Position numbers and translations under genes: made by a program. A DNA stretch of 64,000 nucleotides, taken from Talpa occidentalis (lineage: Eukaryota; Chordata; Mammalia; Eulipotyphla; Talpidae). Where the stretch lies: contig NW_023604295.1 of assembly GCF_014898055.3 (NCBI RefSeq), positions 138,166,676 through 138,230,675 on the forward strand, in the 5' to 3' direction. Under the pieces are notes generated by a model. That model had not been told where the DNA came from, ran no database searches, and worked only from the letters and a program-made list of their open reading frames with translations. Shown in pieces: positions 1 through 11,515 of the stretch (position 1 is its first letter; every line of letters begins with the position of its first letter).

Positions 1-18
1 TGTGTGTGTGTTTGTGTT
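1..18. repeat. (TG)n microsatellite, cut by window edge
   Basis: The window opens in a TG dinucleotide run with one interruption. Its true length lies outside the window. Confidence 0.8.
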
Positions 19-1448
19 GCAGAACGAAACAAATCACCTGATAATCACGAAGCTGTTTTACCATAAATATTAACAAAATGTTCAAAATAAATCGTAGAAC
101 AGTTATTCTTTCATAGTTAGCCACAGATTTTCACAACATGTGAGGAGAAAACCTCTTCTATGCTCCGGAAGTATGGTAAGAGCACCTCAACTGCCCAGAA
201 TTGTCTGAAAACAAGCAAAATGGCAACACTTGAAGTAGCAATGTCACTTCTGCAAACACTTTTCTCAAACACCAGAGACCTAAAAATCTAAAATGAATTT
301 TTAAATCAAAAGAATAACATGTTTCTGTTCTCTCTTCCTTTCTTCTTCCCCTTCCTTTTCCCCTTCTCCTCTCATCAGTGAGCTATTGTCACATGCTATT
401 CACTAAGGACCAGAGAAGTATTGGCTCTTAGTCTCTAATAAACCTTTATAAATATTGTGGAAACATAGGTTTTATTTGAACCAATCACAAATCTTTCATT
501 TCATTGCTTCTTTATGATCTAAATGAGAATCAAAATACAGAAGCACCCTTTTTTTATTTTTAATTACAGCAATTTTCACTGCCGACCAATTTGTACCACA
601 CCCCAAACACCTCATGTCCTTCTACTTCTTTTGATTGCATCCCTTATGACTCCTAGATAGCGGGGATTGAAAAATAAAGGCTTAGAGAGATAAGAAGACT
701 ACAAAGCCTCCTGTGAACATGTTATAACAGAATATGCCTTTTAGCTGCCTTGTATTCTGCTCACCACAGGGCATATCTTTAAGGAGCTCAGCTTGTATAT
801 GAAAATGTGCACTTCACATAAATCTTTTTATTTCACTCTCCTAATCCCCAGAATTTTATGAATACACACAAAGCTCATTTTCAGTTCCTGCCAGTCACCT
901 CTAGTGACTCTAAAGTAAAAGTTAGGTTTGCTGCACAAGTAATAGAAAAATGCCCATGGACAAATTAAAAGACAGCTATCTTAAATAAAACTCCATGATT
1001 GAATTCGAGGGGAAAAAGGAAAAGAAAATATTAAAAATGGTTGGGTGGAAAAGTGTACTTTGTAATGCTAAGTGTAGCTTCAATAATAAAAATATAGCAG
1101 TCACGAATACTTTATGTTTCCAAAGGAATAAGAGTAATAACAATAAAGTGAAAATTATAGCATATATTAACCCAACTAAAAGAAAACACATCAATAATTG
1201 ATTTTAACCATCCTTCCATATCCATGGTAGATTATGTTACTTACTAAGTAGGTAAAAAGTAGATAAGTAAACAGAATACCTAAAACATAATGGGAAATGA
1301 GAAAAATAACACACAAACACACCTATATATGGGACCTGAAAAAAGAGATAATAAACTTGCAAGAACTTGTGATATGATTGCAATAATCTTTCTAAAACAT
1401 AAAGATTTCAAAAATACAGGTATTAGAGTTAAGGCTGAATATGGGTTT
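19..1448. other. unclassified AT-rich sequence
   Basis: I recognise no gene or repeat family here. A C/T-rich tract lies around 325-375. The open frames near 976-1201 on both strands are short, overlap each other and have no recognisable domain. Confidence 0.5.
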
Positions 1449-1455
1449 AAGAGAG

Positions 1456-1711
1456 GGCCTGGTAGAGCGCTGTTGCGAAGCTGCCCGCAGCCTCTGCAGC
1501 ACCGGTTCGATTCCCGGCTGCTCCCCGGCCACCGGAGGAGGGTCCCACATGGCGCGCAGACCTCTCCTGCCGCCCGCTGCTCCCCTCAGCAGTGTATGGT
1601 GAATTCTCTCACCTCCCGTGCTTCTGACTGTACCCAGTGCATGTATAAACAAAACAAATAAATAAATAAATAAATAAATAAATAAAACAAAATAAATCTT
1701 AAAAAAAAAAA
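1456..1711 (+). mobile_element. tRNA-derived T+ SINE (Rhin-1-like), internally deleted
   Basis: It has the SINE B-box region (GGTTCGATTCCC), the long CpG-rich body form with GGCTGCTCCCCGGCCACCGG, a tail of repeated AAATAAAT ending in TCTT, and poly(A). Relative to the full-length copy at 27398-27715 it lacks about 20 bp of the head, including most of the A box, and a segment after CAGCAGTGTA. A short AAGAGAG repeat at 1449-1455 and 1712-1718 is the probable target-site duplication. With a broken A box it is unlikely to be transcribed by pol III. Confidence 0.9.
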
Positions 1712-1718
1712 AAGAGAG

Positions 1719-2574
1719 AGATGATAGATTTTGAGAAAACAAAGAAAATGTGTATGGTGTATTCTGGACACAGATCACATAAAGAGCAATTGCAAGCAGA
1801 AGGTACTGGATAGAGAAGTTCTGAAGCAGAGAAGGTGAAGCAGTTATTTTCTTCTGGTGAAGATAACGAGGAGTTTGGTCAGAAGTGGAGCACATAGTAG
1901 GTGGATCAAGAAGATTCTTAATTATCTTCTGTGCATGTCAGGATTTCAGCTGATTATTGGATTGACTATGGTAGTGGAGGTAGTCCTCAATTTGTTGGTG
2001 TAAAAGTACTGGGGAGAAAAAGTTGTAGCTAGGATTAAAGTATTAGAATAGTATTACTTATTTTATAAAGCATAAAATACATATTGTTAGGGCATGAAGA
2101 TTTATTGTAAAGTGGTAATAATAAAATAAATAAAGGGATGTCTTTAAGAGGAACAATGAAGGAAAAACTTGCAAGACATGATGTCAGTCTGGAAAATGAA
2201 GGACTCCAAGCTGATTCCCTTCCAAGTGAGGAAAAAGGGTAATAAAATTAGCAAGAATAAAAAAATATAAAGAAAAGGGAAATATGAGATTATATAAAAA
2301 GATATTAAAGCTTTTACTGGCATAATGAATTTTTTTCAATTTTAAATAATATAGTCAGTAATTCAAAAACAAAATAAAAAGCAGTGCAGGAGTACAGTGT
2401 GAGAAAAGATAAATTTGTCTGCTGCCTTTCATGTAAAACAGCCTATAAACCACATTAATATGCTATTTTACATCTTTATAGTTTTAATGAAATGAGTGCC
2501 TTATTGTTAATTAGATTTTATATAAACCTCAAATCATATTTCAGTTTGTCAACATGAAAGATACACTTTAAAAT
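1719..2574. other. unclassified AT-rich sequence
   Basis: Purine-rich, AT-rich sequence. It could be a very old LINE remnant, but I cannot assign it to a family. Confidence 0.4.
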
Positions 2575-2587
2575 AATTCATTTTTTT

Positions 2588-2845
2588 CAATATTTATTTA
2601 TTTATACAAGAACTGAGGTACAGTCAGAGGCGCAGGAGGGTGAGAGAATTCACCAGAAACAGAGCGGGGAGCAGAACAGGCAGATGGACTGAAGACACTG
2701 CTGAGGGGAGCAGCGGGCGAGGCAGGAGAGGTCTGCTCACCATGTGGGTTTCTCCCTGGCCAGCCGGGAAACAAACCTGCACTGCAGAGCCTGGGGACAG
2801 CTTCACAACTCGGTGCTCAACCATCTGCGCCACCAGGGAGGCCCC
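2588..2845 (-). mobile_element. tRNA-derived T+ SINE (Rhin-1-like)
   Basis: Read on the minus strand it runs from GGGGCCTCCCTGGTGGCGCAG through the SINE body to AAATAAATAAATA. A 13-bp target-site duplication, AATTCAT(or C)TTTTTT, flanks it at 2575-2587 and 2846-2858 with one mismatch. The B box is degraded. Confidence 0.92.
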
Positions 2846-3179
2846 AATTCACTTTTTTAATAAAACACTTCATGGCAATATTATCAAATTCATTTTCAGG
2901 AATCATGATTTCCAAATATTCCGCTTTCCCCCTTAATGTAGTGAGAGAAGAGTTTCCCTTTCAAAACAGTGGAACGTTCTTAGTTGAATCATTTTAGATT
3001 TCTATTCCTATAGAAAAATGCTGCCTAAAACTTTATTGAAAACTCCTAACAATTATCTTTCCTTTCTGTGATTATAGGATATATAGTAGAATCAAAATGT
3101 ACCTCATAAATATCTTTGTGCTTATGGCTCAAGGCAGAATTTAAAATACATTATCATATATTCATTATTCATTTTTTTT

Positions 3180-3442
3180 AACTTTTTTTTTTTAAAGATT
3201 TATTTATACAAGCACTGGGTACAATCAGAAGCGCGGGAGGGTGAGAGAATTCACCAGAGCCAGAGCAGGGAGCAGAACAGGCAGACTGATGAAGTACACT
3301 GCTGAGGGGAGCAGCGATCTGCAGGAGAGGTCTGCGCACCATGTGCGACCCTCACCAGGTGGCCGGGGATCGAACCAGCGCTGAAGAGGCTTCTGGCAGC
3401 TTTGCAACCCAGCGCTCAAACGCTGCGCCACCAGGGAGGCCC
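3180..3442 (-). mobile_element. tRNA-derived T+ SINE (Rhin-1-like)
   Basis: On the minus strand it starts GGGGCCTCCCTGGTGGCGCAG, has a near-consensus B box (GGTTCGATCCC), and ends with TATAAATAAATCTTT and poly(A). CATATATTCATT occurs at 3155-3166 and 3443-3454 as the likely target duplication, so the exact 3' limit in the T-rich stretch is approximate. Confidence 0.92.
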
Positions 3443-3659
3443 CATATATTCATTTTTTAAGGTAACTACTCTGAAGTTTTTCACATACAATACCATTCTA
3501 TGTTGGTGACACATATTCTAAAATTGACTTTAGAATTTTTTTACTGTAAGTGAAATTCCAAAACATTATTATTACTATTTACAACACAAAAGAGAAGTCA
3601 CAAAAGTTAAACTAGAAAAATGTTACTTAATTTTCTGTAAGAATGACATTGTCAATTAT

Positions 3660-4160
3660 CCCTAATTTTCAGTACCCCAAAAGAAAAACTCAACCAAATT
3701 GAAAATGGACAAAAGGCAGAAATATTACACTGCATTTTATTGATGGTAATGAAATGACATTATGCCATCAGTAGCACTGACAGATGAATGAAATTTATGG
3801 TACATACTTTTAGAAAATTATTTATTCACAAAGCTAGAAGCAGTACCAATCTTCACAAAAGCAATCGAGCAGATACAGAATCAGAGTGTTCACTCCTATG
3901 TGGTATGTAGAGGAAAAAAACCAAATGGATAAACTAAGCAAAAGGAAAATAAATTTTTAGACTATAGGAATGCGAATGGTTGCCAGGAGGGAAAGGCAGC
4001 AGAAGATGGTAGTCGACATAACTGGGTGACATAATCAAGTGTGTGAAGGACAGAATTGAACTCTTAGTAGGGAACTTCACTGGTCTATACAGATGCTGAT
4101 TTTTAAGGATGCACTCCTGACACTTATAAAGCACAATGCAATGGTTCTTGAATAAAAATA
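3660..4160 (+). mobile_element. old LINE-1 3' end
   Basis: The order of short matches follows the terminal part and 3' UTR of mammalian L1: a CTCCTATGTGG-like motif near 3893, a GAATGGTTGCCAGGAGGG motif near 3972, a GGATGCACTCCTGACACTTAT motif near 4108, and an A-rich end near 4150-4200. It is strongly diverged. The family call rests on remembered consensus order, not on an alignment. Confidence 0.5.
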
Positions 4161-4939
4161 ACTGGAAATGACTGAAAAAAAAAACAATGAAAGAGAAAAC
4201 AAAAATTCCTAATATTGGAAAGTCTATGATATTAGTGAGAAAGAATAGCTACAAACATAACATTGCAGATGAAAAAAATCATTAAATATAAAAAAGGGAA
4301 AACAATCATTAAATATAAAAAATATAAAACAAAGTCATTATCTGTATTTTCTCAATATCATAAACTCTTGGTCACAAAGTTGAAAGTGATATGAAACAGG
4401 ACAATTTCTGGGTCTTTAATTAAATATCTCATGTGCCAGAGTATTTTCATAGGGTAAAAGCTAAGCTCATGTGGCCTGGTTTGCTGTATATTTGTGTCTG
4501 ATAGTTAATTAGAAAACACATCACTCAGTGATATACTGTCTGCATGTTACCAATTATTCATTCATGTCTGCTCTGTCATTATACAATTCTGAAAACTTGT
4601 AATGATTGTAGAAAATGTTTAAAATAATTTCAGACAATCTCACTTCCTGCAGATTTCTCATAACACAGGGGCAATTATGCGCCTATTTGATGGAATTATT
4701 ATTAACCGTCATAAATAAGATCATAATACTAGAGTATAGGCAGGTACTTAGAAATACTATTGGGGAGAATTAAAACATAAAACCCATGAACCCTCGTAAA
4801 TGTTGCTTTCCTATGAGACTAAGGGAACAATAAAGTCTTTTCCATTAAAAACACAAATTAAAGGTGATCCATCACCAAGCAAAGCAAACTAAACCAAAAT
4901 GATCAAGAGCTTCACTATAAAGATTTTAGATGCTATTAG
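4161..4939. other. unclassified AT-rich sequence
   Basis: A-rich. A short direct repeat (CATTAAATATAAAAAA) occurs near 4281 and 4308. Nothing else is recognised. Confidence 0.4.
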
Positions 4940-5115
4940 GAAAGAACACAGAGCATCTGAAGTTAGACCCTGGTTTTATTTTTCAGGGTTTTTATTTATT
5001 GTTTTGTGGCTTTGCCCATTTACTTTGCTAAGGTGTCACTTCCTTATCTGTGAGATAACCACCAATCTCACACAGGACTTTGCTTTGTTGCGTGAGACCT
5101 TCAGTACCCACGTGT
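4940..5115 (+). mobile_element. MIR SINE remnant
   Basis: It contains AGAGCATCTGAAGTTAGACCCTGG, then CACTTCCTTATCTGTGAGAT, matching in order the MIR 5' part and the CTCAGTTTCCTCATCTGTAA core on the plus strand. An unrelated-looking T-rich stretch interrupts it. Confidence 0.5.
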
Positions 5116-6619
5116 AATTATCTTTTCCTCAATCGTTGTTTACATTTTATAGGTGTTTTAGTTCCTTCCAAGGTTCCACCTATTTCCTAAATCTCAAGAT
5201 AACTTTTTTTTTTTTTAAGATAACACTTTGACATGCATGTAGCTTAGGTCAGTGTTATGAAAATTGTTGGTTCACTCTCAATACTGCTTTTACCCCCGGT
5301 CCTTCACTTACTACATGATAGCTCAGTTTCCAGTCTATACCATTTGTGTTTCTTTCTCTAAAGGCATCTTCAGCCTCACTAATGTCTTGTTTGCATGGGG
5401 CAAGTGCAGGGAAGTCACTGTTCACCTAAGGACAAATGTCATCCAAAGCTTGACAGGAATTGAGTGTAAGAATTACGCTAGAGGTGCGGGATCTACATTT
5501 ACTCTTGAATATTTCCCCAGCTGGATGAGGTTCCAACAGTTCAAAGCAATACCTGGCTTGATAATGCATGCTTTATTCAGGTCCTGCTTTTTCCCAAACT
5601 CCGTCAGCTCCCTCAATTTCCCACTTCCTTGTGGGGGTTCCTTCACATCCCAAATATAATGCCCAAACTCAAATCTGTCAATTTATACTGCTGGTTTAGA
5701 CTACTGCCACCAGCCTGCAGGGGAATTGCTACATCCCTCTTGGCCCATCTCAATCAGAATATTTTGAATATGAAATTTATGCCATTTTTGATTTAATATA
5801 CTTCAGTGTCATATCTTAAACTAGCTTGTAATGTTGTTGATTTGGGAAATGACAAAAAATTCCTGTCCTCTCCCCCTGTTTGTGCTTTGGATCAGTCAGC
5901 TTTGCAAAACATATTCTTTAAAAAAAAAAAAAGAAGTGTGTTTCTACTAGGTTCTACTATACTATGATTCATAAAATCAAATGCTTATCCATTCTTCACA
6001 ACAATGAGAAACAAAAATAATAACCCAGAAAATAATTAAAACTTTATTTAGACATAACTTTATTAAAGACTTTATTTACACAGATTTGCTCATGAACATG
6101 GGACAATGAAGATGTGAGAATCAAGACATATTCATAGGACAATTAAAATATATTGAGAACAAGAACAGAATGTGTAAACTGGGCAGGAGATGCCACACTT
6201 GGATATCACTTAGTATATCTGCATGATCTCTGCCATTGATAAGAGCATGCACCTCAAATGAACTTAGTTTCACTTTTATGAGGATGACATGTAAGTAGCA
6301 GTAAAATGTATCTTCCAGTTTTCCATCTTTTGAAGATAAGTGTGGAGATGGAACTCTTAATAATTAAGCCTAAATAAGTAGTAACTGAGATAGCTTGAGA
6401 CTGTCAGAGAAAATGGAACATTTGGCAACCCCAATTAAATGAGACCATGCATTTTGAAAAATCTAGCATTAATCATGTGAGCAACAAATATTTGTTCAAA
6501 ATGACATGCTACAATTGACGTTAATGAATTGCCTAATGTTGAGTTAGTTACTTAATTTTCAAATGCTACTGTACCATATATTTTAAAAGAGGGAAAAAAA
6601 GATTCATCCATTACTGTGT
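5116..6619. other. unclassified; possible ancient LTR at about 5270-5760
   Basis: The part around 5270-5760 has more GC than its surroundings. It includes a CTTCCTTGTGGGGGTTCC then CCCAAATATAATGCCCAAACTC order, which is reminiscent of the polyadenylation region of old mammalian LTRs. I cannot name a family. A 131-codon open frame at 5264-5659 shows no domain. The rest is unrecognised. Confidence 0.25.
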
Positions 6620-6629
6620 GCATATGTGT

Positions 6630-7075
6630 ATGCTTTTTGTTTCATGAAGCATAGCAATATAATCAAAGTAGTAAAAAATGTGGGGGAATTTATATTAGGT
6701 TTCAGTGACCAACACGTTTATATTACACCAGAGAAGAAATGTCCCATCCTGATAAATAGCAGATGGTGTCACCTATATGTGACCTGTAGAGAAACCAAAC
6801 TAAGGGCCAGACAAAGACTATCGTTAAAACGAATCCTTGGAAGCTGACCATGAAGCTGAGGCATACAGAAGGGGAGTGGAAGAGTGGTAGGGTGGAAGGG
6901 TCAGGGGAGAGAGGAAGTCCAGTGGTGTATGGTAGAGGACTATGGGTGCTTTGGTGGTGGGAGTGCTAAGGTGACCACACCAAAGGGGTGAAAACTGATG
7001 CTGTCAAAACATTAACAAGGATGCAAAACAATAGTACTTGATTTAAAAATATATAAATAAAAATTAGAAGATAGA
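6630..7075 (+). mobile_element. LINE-1 3' end (plus strand)
   Basis: A degraded L1-like CACCTATATGTGACC segment near 6770 is followed by a purine-rich tract and a GACTATGGGTGCTTTGGTGG motif near 6938. The latter is shared with the sequence at 53185-53375 (GACTACGGGTGCCTTGGTGG), followed by AAGGGGTG and an A-rich end. Two related tails in one window support a repeat. Assignment to L1 3' UTR is from known family structure. Confidence 0.55.
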
Positions 7076-7339
7076 AAGAAATATCCCTTCCTGTATTTAA
7101 GAAACATACAAATAAAGCAAATCCTTCGATACACAAATATTATTCAATCGAGCTCACTACTTAATGCTTCAAATCAACGCTACCGTGCAGTAGCAGATAA
7201 AAGGGGAATTCATTATAGTCTATATAATATTTCTTTGTATAATTGAAGGTTATCATTTACTTGTCACTTCTCTCTGAGAAATATTATGAAATAACACTAG
7301 GATTCACATTTATATAGGGGTTTGACTTGTGAAGAGATT

Positions 7340-7512
7340 TCCCATGTCTGAAGTCAATTGTTATGCTAGGATTTCCGTGTAATTATCTATATTTTATAAC
7401 CTGAGGAAGCTGATCCATGGAGAGATGAACTGATTTGCCTAAGGCCACACAGATTGCAACTGCAGAGTTGAAATATAAGCCTGAGCCTCCAAGTGCCAGA
7501 TCCAATTACAGA
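7340..7512 (-). mobile_element. MIR SINE remnant
   Basis: The minus-strand MIR signature is clear: CCTGAGGAAGCTGA, then GATTTGCCTAAGGCCACACAG, then GCAGAGTTGAAATATAAGCCTG. This follows the reverse complement of the MIR core and tRNA-like part. Confidence 0.75.
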
Positions 7513-7762
7513 CGGGCAATAAAATGATGAGTGAAGTGGACGTTCCTGTCCCTCTTCAGGTTAAGCCCAATGGCGAAATGGTTTTTTTCTGCATAGCACT
7601 GACCATTTGTGAAAGATGTAAGAACATTGAGAAATTGAGCTATTTAAACAGTCCAAATTATTTTTTAAAAAAATTCAACTGTTCTTGGTTAATACGGTTA
7701 TTTTATCTACATGGGGGCAGAAACACCTCTTTATTTGCAGTTTTGACTATCTATATTTTTTT

Positions 7763-8023
7763 AAGATTTTTTTTTTTTAATCTATGCATACAAGAGCTGG
7801 GGTGTAGGCCAGAGGTGTGGGGCGGGAGGAACGAGAAGATTCACCAGAGACAGAGTGGGGAGCAGAACAGGCAGATCTACCGAAATACCCTGCTGCAGGG
7901 AGACAGGAGCCATCTGCTGTGCCATGTGGGTAGCTCCCTGGCTGGGGATGGAACTCATGCTGCAGTGGCTGGTGATAGCTTGATAGTGCTGAGACTTAAC
8001 CCCTGCACCACCAGGGAGGTCCC
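7763..8023 (-). mobile_element. tRNA-derived T+ SINE (Rhin-1-like)
   Basis: Minus-strand head GGGACCTCCCTGGTGGTGCAG, body ending TTGTATGCATAGATT, then poly(A). It belongs to the CCAGCTCTTGTATGCATA tail group. A degenerate target duplication (GACTAT..ATATTT) flanks it. Several diagnostic positions have changed, so it is an older copy. The 177-codon frame at 7524-8057 runs through it and is not a gene. Confidence 0.9.
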
Positions 8024-8183
8024 AGATCTGACTATATTTAAAACTTTCTTCCTTTAAGCAAAATTTGCTCACAAGTCATCTTGTGCTCTTTCCTTGCCTG
8101 ATAACCAACACACTCATTTTATTCATTTTAGCTCTGAGACACCTTGAAGAGACTACAAAGAGCAGGTAAAAGAGTGAATTTTA

Positions 8184-8475
8184 GGGGCCTCCCTGGTGGC
8201 ACAAGGGGGTTAAGCATCAGCACTATGAAGCAATCCACAGCCACTGCTGCAGCACAAGTTTGATCCGCCACCACAGAGGTAACCCACATGGCACAGCACA
8301 CCTCTCCTGTCTCGCCCGCTGCTCCCCTCAGCAGTGTATTTCAGTCAGTCTGCCTGTTCTGTTCCCCACTCTGTCTCTGCTGAATCCTCTCACCGCCATC
8401 CTGCCGCTGCCCCCACACCTCTGGTGTGCACCCTAGCTCTTGTATGCATAAATAAATAAATCTTTTTTTTAAAAA
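8184..8475 (+). mobile_element. tRNA-derived T+ SINE (Rhin-1-like)
   Basis: Starts GGGGCCTCCCTGGTGGCACAAG and ends CTTGTATGCATAAATAAATAAATCTTT, then poly(A), in plus orientation. Target duplication AGTGAATTTTA at 8173-8183 and AGTGAATCTTA at 8476-8486, one mismatch. Confidence 0.95.
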
Positions 8476-8486
8476 AGTGAATCTTA

Positions 8487-9255
8487 TATTGACACAGTTT
8501 TTCAATCTAATCACAAGTTTAAAAGTAGCCGATCCATCACATATTTTTTTCTTAAAAACATACTTAATTTCACTAAAAAACAACCTTCCACTGTTTCTAA
8601 AATGTCACTTCAATTCTAATTTGGGAATTGGTTTATTTTAGAAAATTACAATGCAATAATTCATTACAAAAACATCATTCCAATTTAATCTTTCATCCCA
8701 AGCATCTAAATTCTAGAGTGTACCAAATTTGGTATTTTGTGACACTTGGTTTTCAAACCTGAACTTTTATCATCTTCTTCAAAGTAACTACCATTATCCC
8801 AAACTAGAAAAATTAAAGTACATTTTTATCAACTCCCTTTTCTTTGCTTGTATTCAAGCTGAGGATAAGTATATTTTCACTATTATTTTCAGCAAAAATA
8901 TTTTTTTCATTCAACATTCCTTTGCCATTTGTATTCCTGCCATTTTAACTTACATCTCCTCAATTGTTACTCAGATTTATGACTCAGAATCATATTCTGT
9001 TCCCTTGTCTCTAGTTAGTCTCTTTTCAAAAAACATCCAAATAGTCATCAATTGATAATACAGTTACTTCTATTGGTCATTTCTACCTTCTATGCAAAAA
9101 TGTGCGGTCCCCTCCTCTTTCATATATGTCAATCTTTTTTGTCACTTTTCAACATTCCTCAACATATATTATTTCAAATGTAATCAGTCCTTTATTTTTA
9201 TTGGCATTAAAAGTGCATTATAACATTATGTAAGTTTCAGGCATGCACCTATTTC
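8487..9255. other. unclassified AT-rich sequence
   Basis: A possible scrap of L1 3' UTR (ACATTATGTAAGTTTCAGGCATG near 9222) lies at the right end. The rest is unrecognised. The 108-codon frame at 8729-9055 has no domain and is T-rich by composition. Confidence 0.35.
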
Positions 9256-9259
9256 TTTT

Positions 9260-9695
9260 TTTAATTTAATTAAATTAATTAATTTATTTTTATTTAAATA
9301 TTTTATTTTATATAATTCTTACATCTTTTTTCATCTTTGCACAATGTATGCATTTTCATTTTGGTTATTTCCCCATAAAATTGCACCCCCCACCCTTATT
9401 TTGACTCTAGTCCTTCCTTTCCCTACCCCTCCCCCCGTAGTGTGTCTCTGGATTATAGTTGCTTGTTGAGTTCGATTTTTACTTTGTATTAATTAGTCTT
9501 TTTCCTGGTCCCTTATTTAGGTTTTCTAAATCCCTGCTATGAGTGAGACCATCCAGTATTTTTCTTTTTCTTTCTGACTTATTTCACTGAGCATGATCCC
9601 TTCTAGCTCCATCCATGTTGCTGCAAACTGCATGTGTTTATCTTTTTTTTGATTGCTGAGTAATATTCCATTGTGTGTATACACTATATTTCTAT
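9260..9695 (-). mobile_element. LINE-1 3' end (minus strand), 5' truncated
   Basis: The reverse complement reads as the end of L1: AATGGAATATTACTCAGC, then GCAGCAACATGGATGGAGCT, then AAATAAGTCAGAAAGA, then a G-rich 3' UTR and an A-rich tail at the low-coordinate end. These match the C-terminal part of ORF2 and the 3' UTR of mammalian L1. It shares its 3' UTR with the insertion at 40060-40335, so both come from related L1 sources. Confidence 0.85.
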
Positions 9696-9699
9696 TTGA

Positions 9700-10830
9700 G
9701 TTTACTGCTGAAGTTTGATATGATCTTTCTATACCACAGTCTTTACTTTAAAAAAAATGCTCTATCATATAATTTAGCTAAGCTATTCTTTATTTTGTTT
9801 TTATATTTGGGCATTAAGGTTTTCAGAGCCAAATGTTATCTTCCTGGAGCTAGATTACACTTTTACAAATGATTTACTTATAAGAAAAATTTTCATACTA
9901 CATATGTTTTCCATTAAGCCAATAAGCAATTATCGAGTTTTTGCTTTAAAGATGGCATGAAGTAATATTTATCTTTGCTCAGAATAACGCTCTCTATTCT
10001 ACATTTTTGTATGTGTCACTTAGCACACTCTACAATAAAATATCTTCAAAGAATATCCCTCTGGAGTTTTCTACTACTTCAGCATATTTCAGATTTCTAA
10101 AATCTAGAATTAATTTTAATTCTTATTATTTTTGGCAAAAATATATCTCCCAAGCAATTGTAGTGTCAAGAGTGAATGTATGGGTTAAAAAGAAAAGCTA
10201 AAATCAAATGTGCTTTAATTTTTAGGAGTTTAAAATCAGAGGTCATATAAAGAAAAACTGACTATAGTTATATTTAGACTCAGTCCTAAATTCTTTATAA
10301 TTTGAGAAGCAAGGAGTTGTTATTCCTAATTATTGTTATTAAGTGGTTCATTCTTAGTCCCCAAGAAGGATAAATACACCAATTAAGCTGTGAATGTAAT
10401 GAATACATATGTGATATCACTGTAAGTTTTTCACAATTAAAAACCATTAACCAAAAGTAGAAAACAGATTATGAGCCTATATTAAAAATAAATATCAGAA
10501 CTATTTATAAGTCTGAGAACACAAAAATGTGTTGGATGGATAAACATAATGTGCATATACCCATACAAAAATAAATTTTTTTGGCATAGAGATATAAAGG
10601 CAACCACATCCTTTTTAATCTTAATCTGACAGATTTAACCCACAACTTCCCTAAAAGAATATTTTCTTACAGAAGAGAGTGTTAGGTGAAGTTATCTATA
10701 AAAATATGGTTACTCCAACTTAAGAGTGCTAACACAAGAGGCTCCATCTTGTATGTTATTTTAGAATGACCATTTTGGTACTAAGTGATTTTCTCATGGT
10801 TCATAAAATAGTAGCAATACAGCTAGTTTA
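9700..10830. other. unclassified AT-rich sequence
   Basis: No recognised gene or repeat. Very short open frames only. Confidence 0.45.
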
Positions 10831-10834
10831 AATT

Positions 10835-10843
10835 ACATGTATA

Positions 10844-10881
<38 letters not shown>

Positions 10882-10917
10882 CACGTACATTCATACACAC
10901 ACACATATATATATATC
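10835..10917. repeat. compound (TG)n(TA)n...(CA)n(TA)n microsatellite
   Basis: A TG run passes into a TA run, then a short spacer with ACACGTACATTCATACA, then a CA run and a second TA run. The TG and CA arms face each other, so the block is a near-palindrome with cruciform potential. Confidence 0.9.
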
Positions 10918-11073
10918 TTTGAAAATAATTAAGATGATTTAATAGAGAAAGATCATGTTTACTCTCTACAAAACTGTCTTTAGGTTGTTGAAGCAGCATC
11001 TTAAGATATCTAAATTAACCCAATGAAGACTTTCAGCAAAAGTTGATTCATTTAAAAAAAAAAAAAATTACAG

Positions 11074-11344
11074 GGCCTCCCTGGTGGAGCAAGGGGTTAT
11101 ACAGTCGCAATCTATGAAGCAATCCGCAGCCTCTGCAGCACGAGTTCGATCCCTGGCCAGGGAGAAACCCACATGGCGCAGCAGACCTCTCCTGTCTTGC
11201 CCGTTGCTCCTCTCAGCAGTGTATCTCAGTCAGTCTGCCTGTTCTGCTCCCCACCCTGTCTCTGGTGAATCCTCTCACTCCCCACACCTCTGGCTTGTAC
11301 CCTAGTTCTTATATGAATAAACAAATAAATCTTTAAAAAAATCT
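11074..11344 (+). mobile_element. tRNA-derived T+ SINE (Rhin-1-like)
   Basis: Head GGCCTCCCTGGTGGAGCAAG, intact B-box-like GAGTTCGATCCC, and tail CTTATATGAATAAACAAATAAATCTTT with poly(A). Target duplication AATTACAG at 11066-11073 and 11345-11352. The SINE landed directly after an A-run. The 73-codon frame at 11084-11305 is the SINE read in one frame. Confidence 0.94.
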
Positions 11345-11394
11345 AATTACAGTTTACTTATCACTTTAAAAAAAGAACATCTTAAGCTTAATTT

Positions 11395-11515
11395 TTAATA
11401 TTTTTTATTAAGGTAACATTAGTTCACAACACTCTATGATTTAGAGATATGGGGTCCCACCTCATCTGGTGTGTGTTACCACATCACACCCACCACCAAG
11501 ATGCTATTGACTGGT
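11395..11515 (-). mobile_element. LINE-1 3' UTR fragment (L1-like), tentative
   Basis: It begins TTTTTTATTAAGGTAACATTAGTTCACAACACT and continues to ACCACATCACACCCACCACCAAG. Related sequence occurs at 28375-28467, 39750-39925 and 57160-57300. The pattern (TATTGAGGTAACATTGGTTYACAACA) resembles the reverse complement of a mammalian L1 3' end. Confidence 0.5.

Noticed and set aside
1290..1895. 123- and 167-codon frames on both strands
   Set aside because: They are explained by the SINE at 1456-1711 and its low-complexity tail. The same peptide words recur at every SINE copy.
5264..5659. 131-codon plus frame
   Set aside because: No recognisable domain; the region may be an old LTR.
7524..8072. 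177-codon plus frame and 96-codon minus frame
   Set aside because: They run through a SINE; no independent coding evidence.
8184..8210. Cetartiodactyl origin suggested by the CTCCCTGGTGGC head, which resembles cetacean and ruminant SINE heads
   Set aside because: The body and TCTTT-type tail do not match the CHR or Bov-tA elements I know; the shared head words can come from related tRNA ancestry.
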